Assembly (NCBI GenBank): GCA_007130545.1
Contig: SLSG01000116.1
Coordinates: forward strand, 1 to 7,696
Reading direction: 5' to 3'
DNA length: 7,696 nt
Source: Bacteroidales bacterium
Lineage (GTDB): Bacteria > Bacteroidota > Bacteroidia > Bacteroidales > UBA7960
The position numbers were made by a program, and so were the translations under genes. The notes beneath the pieces were generated by a model. The model worked only from the letters and a program-made list of their open reading frames with translations. It made no database searches and was not told the DNA's origin. Below are positions 1 to 7,287 of this stretch, piece by piece (positions within the stretch are counted from its first letter, which is position 1; each line of letters opens with the position of its first letter).

Positions 1-1204
1 CGAACAGGATGACCGTCATCAGGGCAGTGCTTACGGTCAGGCTCAGGGCCAGTGACGGGGAGAAAAAGAAGCTGTACGACAACAGTATGCCCGAGCAAAC
101 CAGACCGTTAATCATTCCCACACTCAATTCCTTGAACAGCTTGTGCAGGATACCGCCTGTCAGGGAATGGTTTGCCAGTCCCTTAACGATCAAGGCAGAA
201 GACTGTACACCGACATTCCCTCCCATGGCAGCAATCAGTGGCATAAAAAAGGCCATTTCCGGGTTGATGCTGATCTGGTCTTCATAGTTGGCGATGACCC
301 GGGATCCGATGATCCCCCCAAAAAGGGCTACGACCAGCCAAAACAAGCGCCCCCGGGTGATTTCCCAGATCCTGTCGGAGGACTCAATGTCCTGGCTAAT
401 CCCCGAGAGAAGCTGGTAGTCACGTTCCGCCTCCTCCTTTATGAAGTCCACCACGTCATCAATGGTGATGCGGCCGATCAGCCGGCCAAGTTCATCTACT
501 ACCGGCAGCACAACCAGGTCATACTTGTTCATAATCTGGGCCACTTCCTCCCCTTTCTGGGTGGCTTTGACCGAGATGATGTCAGGGGTGTACAGCTCGG
601 AAATTTTCTGCCGGGGAGAGGCGATCAGCAGTTTCTCCAGTGATAGCAGTCCGATCAGCACATTGTCATCGTCCACCACATAAACCGTGTATACATTCTC
701 CACATCTTCCGCCTGCCGGCGCATCTCCCGTATGCAGGTCACCACAAGCCAGCTGTGGTTGACCTTCACCAGCTCCTTGCCCATCAGACCACCGGCCGTG
801 GTGGTAGGGTATACCAGCAGATCGGCGATATCCTGGGCCTGCTGCCTGTCCTCCACATGGGCCAGGATCTCCCCGCGCATCTCGTCAGGCAGCTCATTGA
901 TCAGGTCGGCCGCATCATCCGAGTCGAGGTTGTCAATAAAATCATGTGCAATCTCCTGGGTGGAAAAGGACGACAAAAATCTTTCCCTGACGTCCTCCTC
1001 CAGCTCCATCAGGACGGCGGCTGCCTCTTCCTTTTCGATCAGGGTATAAAGATACTTTGCTTCCTCCAGGCTCAGCTCGTCTATGATCTCCGCAATATCT
1101 GCCGGGTACAAATCTTCCAGCTCCCTGAGCAAATAATCACGCTGCTGCTCATGGATGGCTTCCCGGATCCGGTCGAGCATTTCTTTTTTTGTTTCTGCCT
1201 TCAT
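1..1204 (-). CDS. mgtE: Magnesium channel/transporter MgtE (3' end missing)
   Basis: MgtE-family inner-membrane Mg2+ channel; 401 residues are visible from the ATG at 1204, and the frame is still open at the left edge. Family members are about 450 residues, so roughly the last 50, including the final membrane helices, lie outside. Order of parts: an acidic, helical cytoplasmic N domain (about 1-130), two CBS domains (about 135-195 and 200-258; the second contains LPVVDELGRLIGRITIDDVV), then a connecting helix and membrane segments from about 286. The family signature P-x(6)-GGNVGVQSS is present at 322-336. In characterised MgtE proteins the N and CBS domains sense cytosolic Mg2+ and close the pore. 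The start is the first Met in frame, 29 nt after the pyk stop, so co-transcription with pyk is likely. There is no clear Shine-Dalgarno, which is usual in Bacteroidota. Family assignment is very secure. Confidence 0.95.
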   Translation of the reverse strand, partial: MKAETKKEMLDRIREAIHEQQRDYLLRELEDLYPADIAEIIDELSLEEAKYLYTLIEKEEAAAVLMELEEDVRERFLSSFSTQEIAHDFIDNLDSDDAADLINELPDEMRGEILAHVEDRQQAQDIADLLVYPTTTAGGLMGKELVKVNHSWLVVTCIREMRRQAEDVENVYTVYVVDDDNVLIGLLSLEKLLIASPRQKISELYTPDIISVKATQKGEEVAQIMNKYDLVVLPVVDELGRLIGRITIDDVVDFIKEEAERDYQLLSGISQDIESSDRIWEITRGRLFWLVVALFGGIIGSRVIANYEDQISINPEMAFFMPLIAAMGGNVGVQSSALIVKGLANHSLTGGILHKLFKELSVGMINGLVCSGILLSYSFFFSPSLALSLTVSTALMTVILF

Positions 1205-1233
1205 ACAGGTAGATGGTTAAAGCCACGCTGAGA

Positions 1234-2658
1234 TCAGGCCGGCTTGTCAAACGAAAGCATACTATGCGCAGTACTGACCTCCACAAATGAGGGTCCGGCT
1301 TTTTTGCCAAAGTTCCCAGCCAGCACGCAGACCAGGTCAGACGGATCGATCTCGCCCAGCTTGATAAGCCGGGTCAGGGTAGCCTGGGTGAATTCCTTCT
1401 TGGAGGTCTCAACCTCCATGAAGTCCGGGAATACCCCGTAGTTCAGCGCCAGGTCACGCATGACCCGCTTGTCGTAACATTGCGCATAAATGGGTGTCCT
1501 GCCGCGGAATGCGGAAAGGTACCTGGCGGTCTTTCCCGTATCGGTATCGGTGATGATGGCCCTGGTATTGAGGCGCTGTATGGAGCGGACCGCCGTTTTG
1601 GACAGGAACACCGAGACCTGGTTGTCGTGTGGCATGACCTTGGTATCGAGGCTGAAGGTCTTACCCTTTTCAGCCTCCCGGGCAGTCTTTGTCATGATCT
1701 GGACGGCCTCCACGGGATAGGCCCCGAATGCCGTTTCCCCGCTGAGCATGATGGCATCGGTACCAGAGAACACGGAGTTGGCAATGTCGCTCACCTCTGC
1801 GCGTGTCGGCCGGGGGTTGCGGATCATGCTGTGCAGCATCTGGGTGGCGATGATTACAGCTTTTTTCCGGCGGATGCACATCTTGATCAGCCGGGACTGG
1901 ATCACCGGGATCTGTTCGGCAGGTACTTCAATGGCCAGGTCGCCACGGGCCACCATGATGCCGTACACATGGTCAAGGATTTCATCGATGTTGTCAACGC
2001 CTTCCTGGTTCTCAATCTTGGCGATGATCTTAATCGGACTGTTATGCTCGTCCAGAATGCGCTGTATGGCCAGCACATCCTCCTTATTGCGGACAAAGGA
2101 GTGGGCAATGAAGTTCACCTGTTGTTTGATGCCGAAGTCAATATACTCCAGGTCCTTTTCATTCAGGGAAGGCAGGTCCACCCGGGTGCCGGGAAGGTTA
2201 ACGCTTTTCCTTGGCTTGATCATACCGGAGTTGTTCACACGGCAGATCAACACATCCCCGTCTTTTTCCTCCACGACCATTTCGATGTCCCCATCGTCGA
2301 TCATGATCTTTTTCCCGGGCCCCAGGTGCGCAACGAATCCGGAATAATTCACGGAGATACAAGCGGGCGATGAAGGGACCCCGGGATTGCCCATTAACCG
2401 TATCAACTGCCCTTTTTCCACCGGGATATCCTCCTCCCCGTCACAGGTACGGATCTCGGGTCCTTTTGTATCCAGCATGATCGGCACCTTAAAGGTAACC
2501 TTCCTAAGGTTCTCCATTACCCTGAGTGTCTGCTCCGGACTCTGATGGGCGGTATTGACCCTGACCACATCCATTCCGGCATCGTACATGGCACTGAGGA
2601 ACTCCGGTTCACAATACTTATCGCTGATCGTAGCTACGATCTTTGTCAGTTTTTTCAT
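1234..2658 (-). CDS. pyk: Pyruvate kinase
   Basis: Cytoplasmic glycolytic enzyme converting phosphoenolpyruvate and ADP to pyruvate and ATP. The 474-residue length fits bacterial pyruvate kinases. Visible motifs: MLDTKGPEIRT (61-71) before the B domain (about 71-160), IIAKIENQEG (211-220) with the catalytic Lys214 and metal ligand Glu216, VARGDLAIEVP with Asp240, ATQML with Thr272, and the long PTRAEVSDIANSVFSGTDAI stretch (284-303) followed by MLSGETAFGAYPVEAV. The C-terminal domain (about 340-474) is complete but diverged, with TDTGKTARYLSAFRG as the likely effector-loop region. Asp63, Thr64 and Glu68 (equivalent to rabbit D112, T113, E117) suggest the K+-dependent type, but the usual NFSH motif is NTAH (35-38), replacing a K+-ligand serine by Ala. 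I recall NTAH in other Bacteroidota pyruvate kinases. It is the first gene of a likely pyk-mgtE transcript, preceded by a TATTTTTG -7 element. Start: the only plausible Met, directly before KKLTKIVATIS. Confidence 0.97.
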   Translation of the reverse strand: MKKLTKIVATISDKYCEPEFLSAMYDAGMDVVRVNTAHQSPEQTLRVMENLRKVTFKVPIMLDTKGPEIRTCDGEEDIPVEKGQLIRLMGNPGVPSSPACISVNYSGFVAHLGPGKKIMIDDGDIEMVVEEKDGDVLICRVNNSGMIKPRKSVNLPGTRVDLPSLNEKDLEYIDFGIKQQVNFIAHSFVRNKEDVLAIQRILDEHNSPIKIIAKIENQEGVDNIDEILDHVYGIMVARGDLAIEVPAEQIPVIQSRLIKMCIRRKKAVIIATQMLHSMIRNPRPTRAEVSDIANSVFSGTDAIMLSGETAFGAYPVEAVQIMTKTAREAEKGKTFSLDTKVMPHDNQVSVFLSKTAVRSIQRLNTRAIITDTDTGKTARYLSAFRGRTPIYAQCYDKRVMRDLALNYGVFPDFMEVETSKKEFTQATLTRLIKLGEIDPSDLVCVLAGNFGKKAGPSFVEVSTAHSMLSFDKPA

Positions 2659-2678
2659 GGGAGCTGTTTTACCACAAA

Positions 2679-2686
2679 CAAAAATA
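2679..2686 (-). promoter_or_regulatory. Candidate Bacteroidota -7 element upstream of pyk
   Basis: On the minus strand this reads TATTTTTG, an exact match to the Bacteroidota sigma-ABfr -7 consensus TAnnTTTG. It ends 20 nt before the pyk ATG, giving a short predicted leader of about 13-15 nt. No TTTG -33 element is visible at the expected 19-21 nt spacing; the nearest TTTTGG lies about 26 nt upstream. The position in the divergent spacer fits a pyk-mgtE promoter, but an 8-nt AT-rich match alone is modest evidence. Confidence 0.45.
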
Positions 2687-2722
2687 CTGTTTTGCTTCGA
2701 CTTCTGTGCTTCCCAAAATGTT

Positions 2723-2730
2723 TAAATTTA
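2723..2730 (+). promoter_or_regulatory. Weak candidate -7 element for the S51 peptidase gene
   Basis: TAAATTTA matches five of the six fixed positions of TAnnTTTG. A start about 7 nt downstream would give a leader of roughly 20 nt before the ATG at 2757, and would exclude the in-frame ATGs at 2643 and 2718 as real starts. No -33 TTTG is seen at the right spacing. It lies in AT-rich DNA where chance matches are common. Confidence 0.22.
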
Positions 2731-2756
2731 CGGCAATGATCATTAGAATGTATTTC

Positions 2757-4325
2757 ATGAAATTTTTTATCAGACAATATACAAAGGTGTTCGCGGTTTG
2801 GGCGCTGGCCGCATTGATGTTTAACCAGGTTGCTGCACAGAGTTTTTTCCGGACCGGTGCGGATGGTTATGTAAGTGCGGAAGCCTTGCCCGGCATCCTC
2901 CTGGCAGGCGGGGCCAGTGACAATAATGATGCGATGCGCTGGTTCCTGGAACGGGCCGGTGGCGGGGATATTGTGGTGATCAGGGCCTCCGGATCAGGCA
3001 CTTACAACAACTACCTGTACAGCAGCCTGGGCGTACCGGTTAATTCCGTGACCACCATCGTGATCCCCGACCGCGCGGCAGCCAACAGCCAGGAAGTTTA
3101 TGAGGTCATGAAGGAAGCCGAAGCGGTGTTCATTGCCGGGGGCAACCAGTGGAACTACATCAACCACTGGAAGAACACCCTGGTGCATGATGCCCTGAAC
3201 TACCTCATCCATGAGAAGCAGGTCCCCATTGGCGGGACGAGTGCCGGACTGGCCGTGCTGGGAGAAGTGGTGTACTCGGCCCAAAACAATACGGTGTGGT
3301 CGTCCGAAGCCCTGGGAAACCCTTACCATTTCAGGGTCACCCTCGAAAGAGAATTTCTGGGCATCCCGTTTCTTGAGCATGTGGTTACCGACTCGCATTA
3401 CAACCGGGCAGAAAGCGACGGCATGACCCGGGAAGGCCGGCATGTGGCCTTTATGGCGCGTATGGTGTCTGACTGGGACATGCCGGCACGGGGAATAGGG
3501 ATTAATGAGTTTACGGCCGTGGGAGTGGATGAAGTCGGACTGGCAAGGGTGTTTGGAAGCCCGGACCATGACGATTATGCCTACTTCATCGACTCCCGTG
3601 GAAACGTCCCCGAGGTCTGTGCAGACGGGGAGCCGCTGACGTGGGACCATGACGGGGAGGCCTTGCTGGTTTACCAGGTTCCGGGCAACCGCGAAGGCAG
3701 CCATACTTTTGACCTTGCCGGCTGGGAAACCGGCCACGGGGGTACCTGGTCGCATTGGTATGTCAGGGAAGGGGTTTTGTATTTCGGACCCACTGCCGGG
3801 ACCAGGGAGGTGGCGTTCAGGGTGCTGCATGGCATCAATGAGGCCCCGATTGATGGGGCGCTGGTCAGCCTGGAAGGCAGCGGAGAGAACACCACCGACA
3901 GCGAAGGACTGGCCGTATTCAGCGATATAGAGCCGGGAGAGACTTTGTATTACCAGGTTTCCAGGCAAGGATTCCTCGGGGAGACGGGGGAGCTGACAAT
4001 CGGAGACGAAAATATTTCCCATACCGTATTCCTCTATCCGGGAGATGCCACTTCTTCCGGGACAGCTCCCGGGGAGGAAATCAGCATACGGGTCGGTCCC
4101 AATCCTGCCTCTGGCAGGTTTTACCTGGAAACTGGTCCGGGCATGGACATCCTGCAGGTCCGACTAATAGACGCCCTGGGCTCACAGGTCCTCTGGCAGA
4201 AACCCGGTGCGCTTGCGCCTGGCCGGAACTGGTACGATGTTTCAGACTTGAGTCCGGGATTTTACATGGTGGTGGCAATCACCTCCTCGGCCCGTTACAG
4301 CCTGCCGCTGCTGCTCGTACAATAG
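2757..4325 (+). CDS. Secreted S51-family cyanophycinase-like peptidase with T9SS sorting domain
   Basis: 522 residues from ATG 2757. A signal peptide is clear: basic n-region (MKFFIRQYTK), hydrophobic core, then VAA|Q with likely cleavage after residue 27. Residues about 45-345 form a peptidase S51 domain: GGNQ at 128-131, nucleophile Ser162 in GGTSAG, His214 in TDSHY and Glu251 in GIGINEFTA, the expected Ser-His-Glu set. GTSAG plus GGNQ points to cyanophycinase rather than PepE-type dipeptidase E. Residues about 350-427 resemble a carboxypeptidase-regulatory/CNA-B-like beta-sandwich (AxVSLEGSGENTTDSEG). Residues about 443-522 are a type-A Por/T9SS C-terminal sorting domain (VGPNPASGRFYLE, then DVSDLSPGFYMVV). 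Inferred route: Sec export, then T9SS to the surface or medium. Cyanophycinases cut beta-Asp-Arg bonds of cyanophycin; whether that is this protein's substrate is unknown, and no cyanophycin synthetase lies in the window. Start chosen because 2757 gives the best signal peptide; the ATGs at 2736 and 2748 are possible. The gene stands alone on this strand. Confidence 0.88.
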   Translation: MKFFIRQYTKVFAVWALAALMFNQVAAQSFFRTGADGYVSAEALPGILLAGGASDNNDAMRWFLERAGGGDIVVIRASGSGTYNNYLYSSLGVPVNSVTTIVIPDRAAANSQEVYEVMKEAEAVFIAGGNQWNYINHWKNTLVHDALNYLIHEKQVPIGGTSAGLAVLGEVVYSAQNNTVWSSEALGNPYHFRVTLEREFLGIPFLEHVVTDSHYNRAESDGMTREGRHVAFMARMVSDWDMPARGIGINEFTAVGVDEVGLARVFGSPDHDDYAYFIDSRGNVPEVCADGEPLTWDHDGEALLVYQVPGNREGSHTFDLAGWETGHGGTWSHWYVREGVLYFGPTAGTREVAFRVLHGINEAPIDGALVSLEGSGENTTDSEGLAVFSDIEPGETLYYQVSRQGFLGETGELTIGDENISHTVFLYPGDATSSGTAPGEEISIRVGPNPASGRFYLETGPGMDILQVRLIDALGSQVLWQKPGALAPGRNWYDVSDLSPGFYMVVAITSSARYSLPLLLVQ

Positions 4326-4329
4326 TACA

Positions 4330-4405
4330 ATAAGGGAAGGGGGAAGGCGATCGGATAAATGCACCGAAGGGATTCTGCGGGCCATTCCTATCGTAGTTCC
4401 CTTAT
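4330..4405. repeat. Inverted repeat in the convergent gap, possible bidirectional terminator
   Basis: ATAAGGGAA at 4330-4338 is perfectly complementary to TTCCCTTAT at 4397-4405, separated by 58 nt. The arms sit just after the S51 peptidase stop and just after the ABC permease stop, so they bracket the convergent gap. A 9-bp stem with such a long loop and no convincing T-tract is not a standard intrinsic terminator. It could be part of a larger fold or chance. Confidence 0.25.
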
Positions 4406-4408
4406 AAA

Positions 4409-5656
4409 TTATTCGTACCGCAGGGATTCGATCGGGTCCAGTTTGGCCGCCTTTGCTGCCGGGTAATACCCCGCCACCAATCCGACTCCGAAGCAAAGCA
4501 GTACACCGGATATCACCCAGACCCAGGGGATGATAAAATGGCTTCCGATGAGGAGGGACAACACATTGCCCACCAGGATGCCGAGGACAATCCCAAGCAC
4601 CCCCCCAAGCTGACATATAATGATTGCCTCTGACAGGAATTGATGCTTTATCACCCTTCGGGTGGCCCCCAGCGCTTTCCGGATTCCTATTTCCTGGGTC
4701 CGCTCCGTTACCGATACCAGCATAATGTTCATCAATCCGATGGCCGCACCCCCCAGCGTGATCAATCCGATGATCGTCGCAGCCAGGGTGACAAAGCGCA
4801 TGTTTTCGATCAGCGCCTCAGCAATGTTGTCGCTTTTTGCGGTATCAAAATTGTTCGGGTCCCCGGCCCGCAGTCCCCGGATCACCCTGAACAGTCCGGT
4901 GGCCTCCCCGACCCCCAGGTCAAGGTCCTCTATCCGATGTGTACTTACCGTAATGGTATAGTTCATCGTGGGACGGGAAAAATCTCTCCTGGCAGTCATC
5001 AGCGGGATGACACATCGCATATCGTCAGACATCCCGAACGAGGCACCTTTTTCCCTGAGCACCCCAATCACTTCATAACGGTTTTTCCCGACGTTCACAT
5101 AGGCGCCCAGCGGATCTTCAGTGCCCGGGAACAAGGTATTTGCCACGTCGCTTCCAAGGATGACTACCGGGGCGCCGAATTGCAGCTCGGCAGGTGAAAA
5201 GATCCTGCCGGATCCCAGCTCATTGCCGCTGGCGATCAGGTAGTTTTCGTCGCTGCCCATGACACTGACCGTCGGATTGGTTTCCAGGGAACGGTACCTC
5301 ACGATGGTATTTCCTGTGCCCATATAAGAAACGGAAACGTGGGCAGGGAAGTCAAACCTTTCCTTAAAGGCCATGGCTTCCTCGAATGTGATGCGGCGGT
5401 AGACCTGGGATTGACCCGGGCCGGAGAAAACCACGCGCATGTCCCGGTTCCGTATGGTGAAACTGTTGGCTCCCAGCATGGCAAAATTTTCGCTGATGGA
5501 TGCTTTGATGGAGTCAATTGCAGTCAGGATTCCTACCAGGGCCATGATGCCGATGGCTATGATCAGCACCGTAAGCGAAGCCCTTAACATATGGGTTCGG
5601 ATCGATCCCAGGGAAATTTTCAGGTTTTCAATAAAGACGGTCCACCTTGACAGCAT
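4409..5656 (-). CDS. ABC transporter permease, MacB/FtsX type
   Basis: 415 residues with the MacB_PCD/FtsX layout: a cytoplasmic amphipathic N-terminus (WTVFIENLKISLGSIRTHMLR), first membrane helix about 25-47, a large periplasmic domain about 50-285, then three helices at about 290-314, 341-372 and 376-396. The cytoplasmic loop has the family motif VTERTQEIGIRKALGAT (about 315-332), and the C-terminus ends YYPAAKAAKLDPIESLRYE, also typical. MacB-like permeases do not move substrate through a pore; they couple cytoplasmic ATP hydrolysis to periplasmic mechanical work, such as efflux of peptides or macrolides through TolC, or lipoprotein release (LolCE-like). No ATPase (MacB NBD, LolD) or membrane-fusion partner is encoded in the window, so the substrate cannot be assigned. 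It is the last gene of the minus-strand cluster, 18 nt after upp, with an A-rich AATAATAAAG stretch before its ATG. Confidence 0.92.
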   Translation of the reverse strand: MLSRWTVFIENLKISLGSIRTHMLRASLTVLIIAIGIMALVGILTAIDSIKASISENFAMLGANSFTIRNRDMRVVFSGPGQSQVYRRITFEEAMAFKERFDFPAHVSVSYMGTGNTIVRYRSLETNPTVSVMGSDENYLIASGNELGSGRIFSPAELQFGAPVVILGSDVANTLFPGTEDPLGAYVNVGKNRYEVIGVLREKGASFGMSDDMRCVIPLMTARRDFSRPTMNYTITVSTHRIEDLDLGVGEATGLFRVIRGLRAGDPNNFDTAKSDNIAEALIENMRFVTLAATIIGLITLGGAAIGLMNIMLVSVTERTQEIGIRKALGATRRVIKHQFLSEAIIICQLGGVLGIVLGILVGNVLSLLIGSHFIIPWVWVISGVLLCFGVGLVAGYYPAAKAAKLDPIESLRYE

Positions 5657-5674
5657 GGCTTTATTATTTAAACG

Positions 5675-6322
5675 TTAAAGTTTGCTGCCAAAGGCCAGAT
5701 CGCCTGCATCACCGAGTCCGGGTACGATGTAGGCCTGCGCCGTCAGTTCATCATCCACGGCCCCTACCCACAGCGAATAGCTGTCACGGGCCAGGTTCTT
5801 TTTCAGGAATTCAATGCCCTGCACACTGGCCAGTGCGGATACAAAGTGGGTATGCCTTGGTTCGCCTTTCCTTCTCAACTCTTTGTAGGAAAGCACCATT
5901 GATGAGCCGGTGGCCAGCATGGGGTCACTTAGGATCAGGATCTTATCGTTTATTTCCGGACTGGAGGTATATTCAACCTGTATGTCGAACCGGCCATTTT
6001 TGTGGTGCTTCCTGAAGGCGGATATAAAGGCGTTCTCCGCACTGTCAAAAAACCGGAGAATGCCCTGGTGCATGGGGAGGCCGGCACGAAGGATTGTGGC
6101 AATGACCGGCTGCTGTTTGAGCACCATGCAACAGGCTGTCCCAAGACTGGTGATCACTTCTTTTTCCTCCCACTCAAGGGTCTTGCTGATCTCATAAGCA
6201 AAGATCTCTCCGACCCGTTCCATGTTCTGACGGAACCGCAAGCTGTCTTTTTGGATCTCCACATCGCGCATTTCTGCCAGGTACTGGTTGAGGAGTGAAC
6301 CATTCTTCCCGAGATTGTTCAT
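5675..6322 (-). CDS. upp: Uracil phosphoribosyltransferase
   Basis: Cytosolic pyrimidine-salvage enzyme making UMP and pyrophosphate from uracil and PRPP. The 215 residues slightly exceed the usual 208 or so. Visible motifs: ILRAGLPMHQG (78-88), the PRPP-binding loop LSDPMLATGSSM (131-142, typically DPMLATGGSM), and the uracil-binding end YIVPGLGDAGDLAFG (198-212), where Leu replaces the Arg common in YIVPGLGDAGDRxFG. The N-terminus (MNNLGKNGSLLNQYLAEMRD) carries the expected substrate-independent helix with variant residues. The gene sits 14 nt after the acetyltransferase stop and 18 nt before the ABC permease, so it is almost certainly translated from a shared mRNA. No pyrimidine-responsive attenuator is visible in the short upstream gap. 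Its neighbours have no obvious link to nucleotide salvage. Confidence 0.95.
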   Translation of the reverse strand: MNNLGKNGSLLNQYLAEMRDVEIQKDSLRFRQNMERVGEIFAYEISKTLEWEEKEVITSLGTACCMVLKQQPVIATILRAGLPMHQGILRFFDSAENAFISAFRKHHKNGRFDIQVEYTSSPEINDKILILSDPMLATGSSMVLSYKELRRKGEPRHTHFVSALASVQGIEFLKKNLARDSYSLWVGAVDDELTAQAYIVPGLGDAGDLAFGSKL

Positions 6323-6336
6323 CGTTATGGATTGTT

Positions 6337-7287
6337 TTAGCCCTTGCCAGCCATCCGCTTCCTGAGCCAGAGGTAGGCGTCTGAAATTGGCTTCAGCATT
6401 CCGGGCATACGGTTAATTCTCAACTGCAAAAATACGCATTCTTTTGATCCGAAGCCACGATAAAATCTGGCCAGGTTGGGGTCGGATGATCCTTCAAAGT
6501 CCAACACCAATTCCCTTCCGGCATGATCCCGGATAAAAGCATCCACCAGTTTGAACATGGCCCCGTTTTGCCTTGCTTCCGGCACGGAACCGGAAAAAAG
6601 GAAGACCACCTTGTGGTGGCTGCGGTAAAACACAATGCCGCCACAAAAACTATTCTTGTCAGAATAGGCCGAATACAGTGCGACCTGTCCCTTATGCATT
6701 CCCGAATAAATCAGGTGTTTAAGCGCCATGTATTCCTTTTCGGAAAACGGATCCCTTTTCCTTCTGCTGCGGAATGCTGCGATCACTTCCTCCGGCCGGC
6801 CATGGGCTGCGACAAACACACCACGATTGTCGGACTTTTTCAAATTCCGCAAGGCATTTTCAGAATACCTTTTTTTAATATCATCGTAGGATGGGATCAG
6901 GTCAAGTTCGTAAGTGATTCTTTTTTCCTGTACCACGCCCTCCATGGAAGGAACCTTGTTGAAAGTATTCATCGGGATGTCTGCATACCGGAATTGGCCG
7001 GGTATGGAAGAGATGAACCTGCGGGTAAGGTCTTCTGCCACGCTGTGGGTGGAGAAAATGCCCAGCTGTTGAACAAAAGCCGGCTGGTAAACATAGTGCA
7101 TCCCAAGCTTTTTTCTGTAAGGCAGGGGCATGACCGCAAGGTAGTCCCCCTCCACGAGTCCGCCCCAGGGGCGGGCCATCATGTCCAGGTACCAGGAATA
7201 GGCGTAGAAAATCCCGTTTGGGGCTTTGTCTATGCAGGCATCCCATTTTTCCATGTCAATCTCATGATGATCCAAATACCTGATCAT
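6337..7287 (-). CDS. BioF2/FemAB-like GNAT acetyltransferase-fold protein
   Basis: 316 residues with no signal peptide or membrane helix, so probably cytoplasmic. The N-terminal part (about 1-130) has the pattern NGIFYAYSWYLDMMARPW followed by a short beta-rich stretch (YLAVMPLPYRKKLGMHYVYQPAFVQQLGIFS), typical of FemAB-like double-GNAT proteins. The C-terminal part (about 135-290) resembles an Acetyltransf_6 (BioF2-like) domain: SENALRNLKKS, GGIVFYRSHHKVVFLFSGS, then the characteristic VLDFEGSSDPNLARFYRGFGS (261-281). Family members transfer acyl or aminoacyl groups, and in Bacteroidota are often found in cell-surface glycan or lipid loci; the actual donor and acceptor here are unknown. It overlaps the upstream deacetylase-like gene by 4 nt (ATGA), which suggests translational coupling and a shared pathway. 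The start at 7287 fixes this overlap; there is no better upstream Met. The C-terminal tail (about 295-316) is basic. Confidence 0.8.
   Translation of the reverse strand: MIRYLDHHEIDMEKWDACIDKAPNGIFYAYSWYLDMMARPWGGLVEGDYLAVMPLPYRKKLGMHYVYQPAFVQQLGIFSTHSVAEDLTRRFISSIPGQFRYADIPMNTFNKVPSMEGVVQEKRITYELDLIPSYDDIKKRYSENALRNLKKSDNRGVFVAAHGRPEEVIAAFRSRRKRDPFSEKEYMALKHLIYSGMHKGQVALYSAYSDKNSFCGGIVFYRSHHKVVFLFSGSVPEARQNGAMFKLVDAFIRDHAGRELVLDFEGSSDPNLARFYRGFGSKECVFLQLRINRMPGMLKPISDAYLWLRKRMAGKG

Noticed and set aside
1480..2373. 297-codon open frame on the plus strand opposite pyk
   Set aside because: It is antisense to well-conserved pyruvate kinase sequence and its translation (runs of His, Asp, Gly) shows no family features.
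2643..2756. In-frame ATGs at 2643 and 2718 as starts of the S51 peptidase
   Set aside because: They would add a non-conserved N-terminus ahead of the signal peptide, and 2643 would overlap the pyk start on the other strand. The start at 2757 gives a normal signal peptide.
2659..2756. A riboswitch or other structured leader before pyk or the peptidase gene
   Set aside because: The spacer is only 98 nt, AT-rich, and shows no strong stem or conserved aptamer core.
2994..4022. 342-codon open frame on the minus strand inside the S51 peptidase gene
   Set aside because: It lies fully antisense to a gene with clear catalytic motifs, signal peptide and sorting domain; its translation is rich in His, Val, Pro and Gly with no recognisable domain, as expected of a shadow frame in GC-rich coding DNA.
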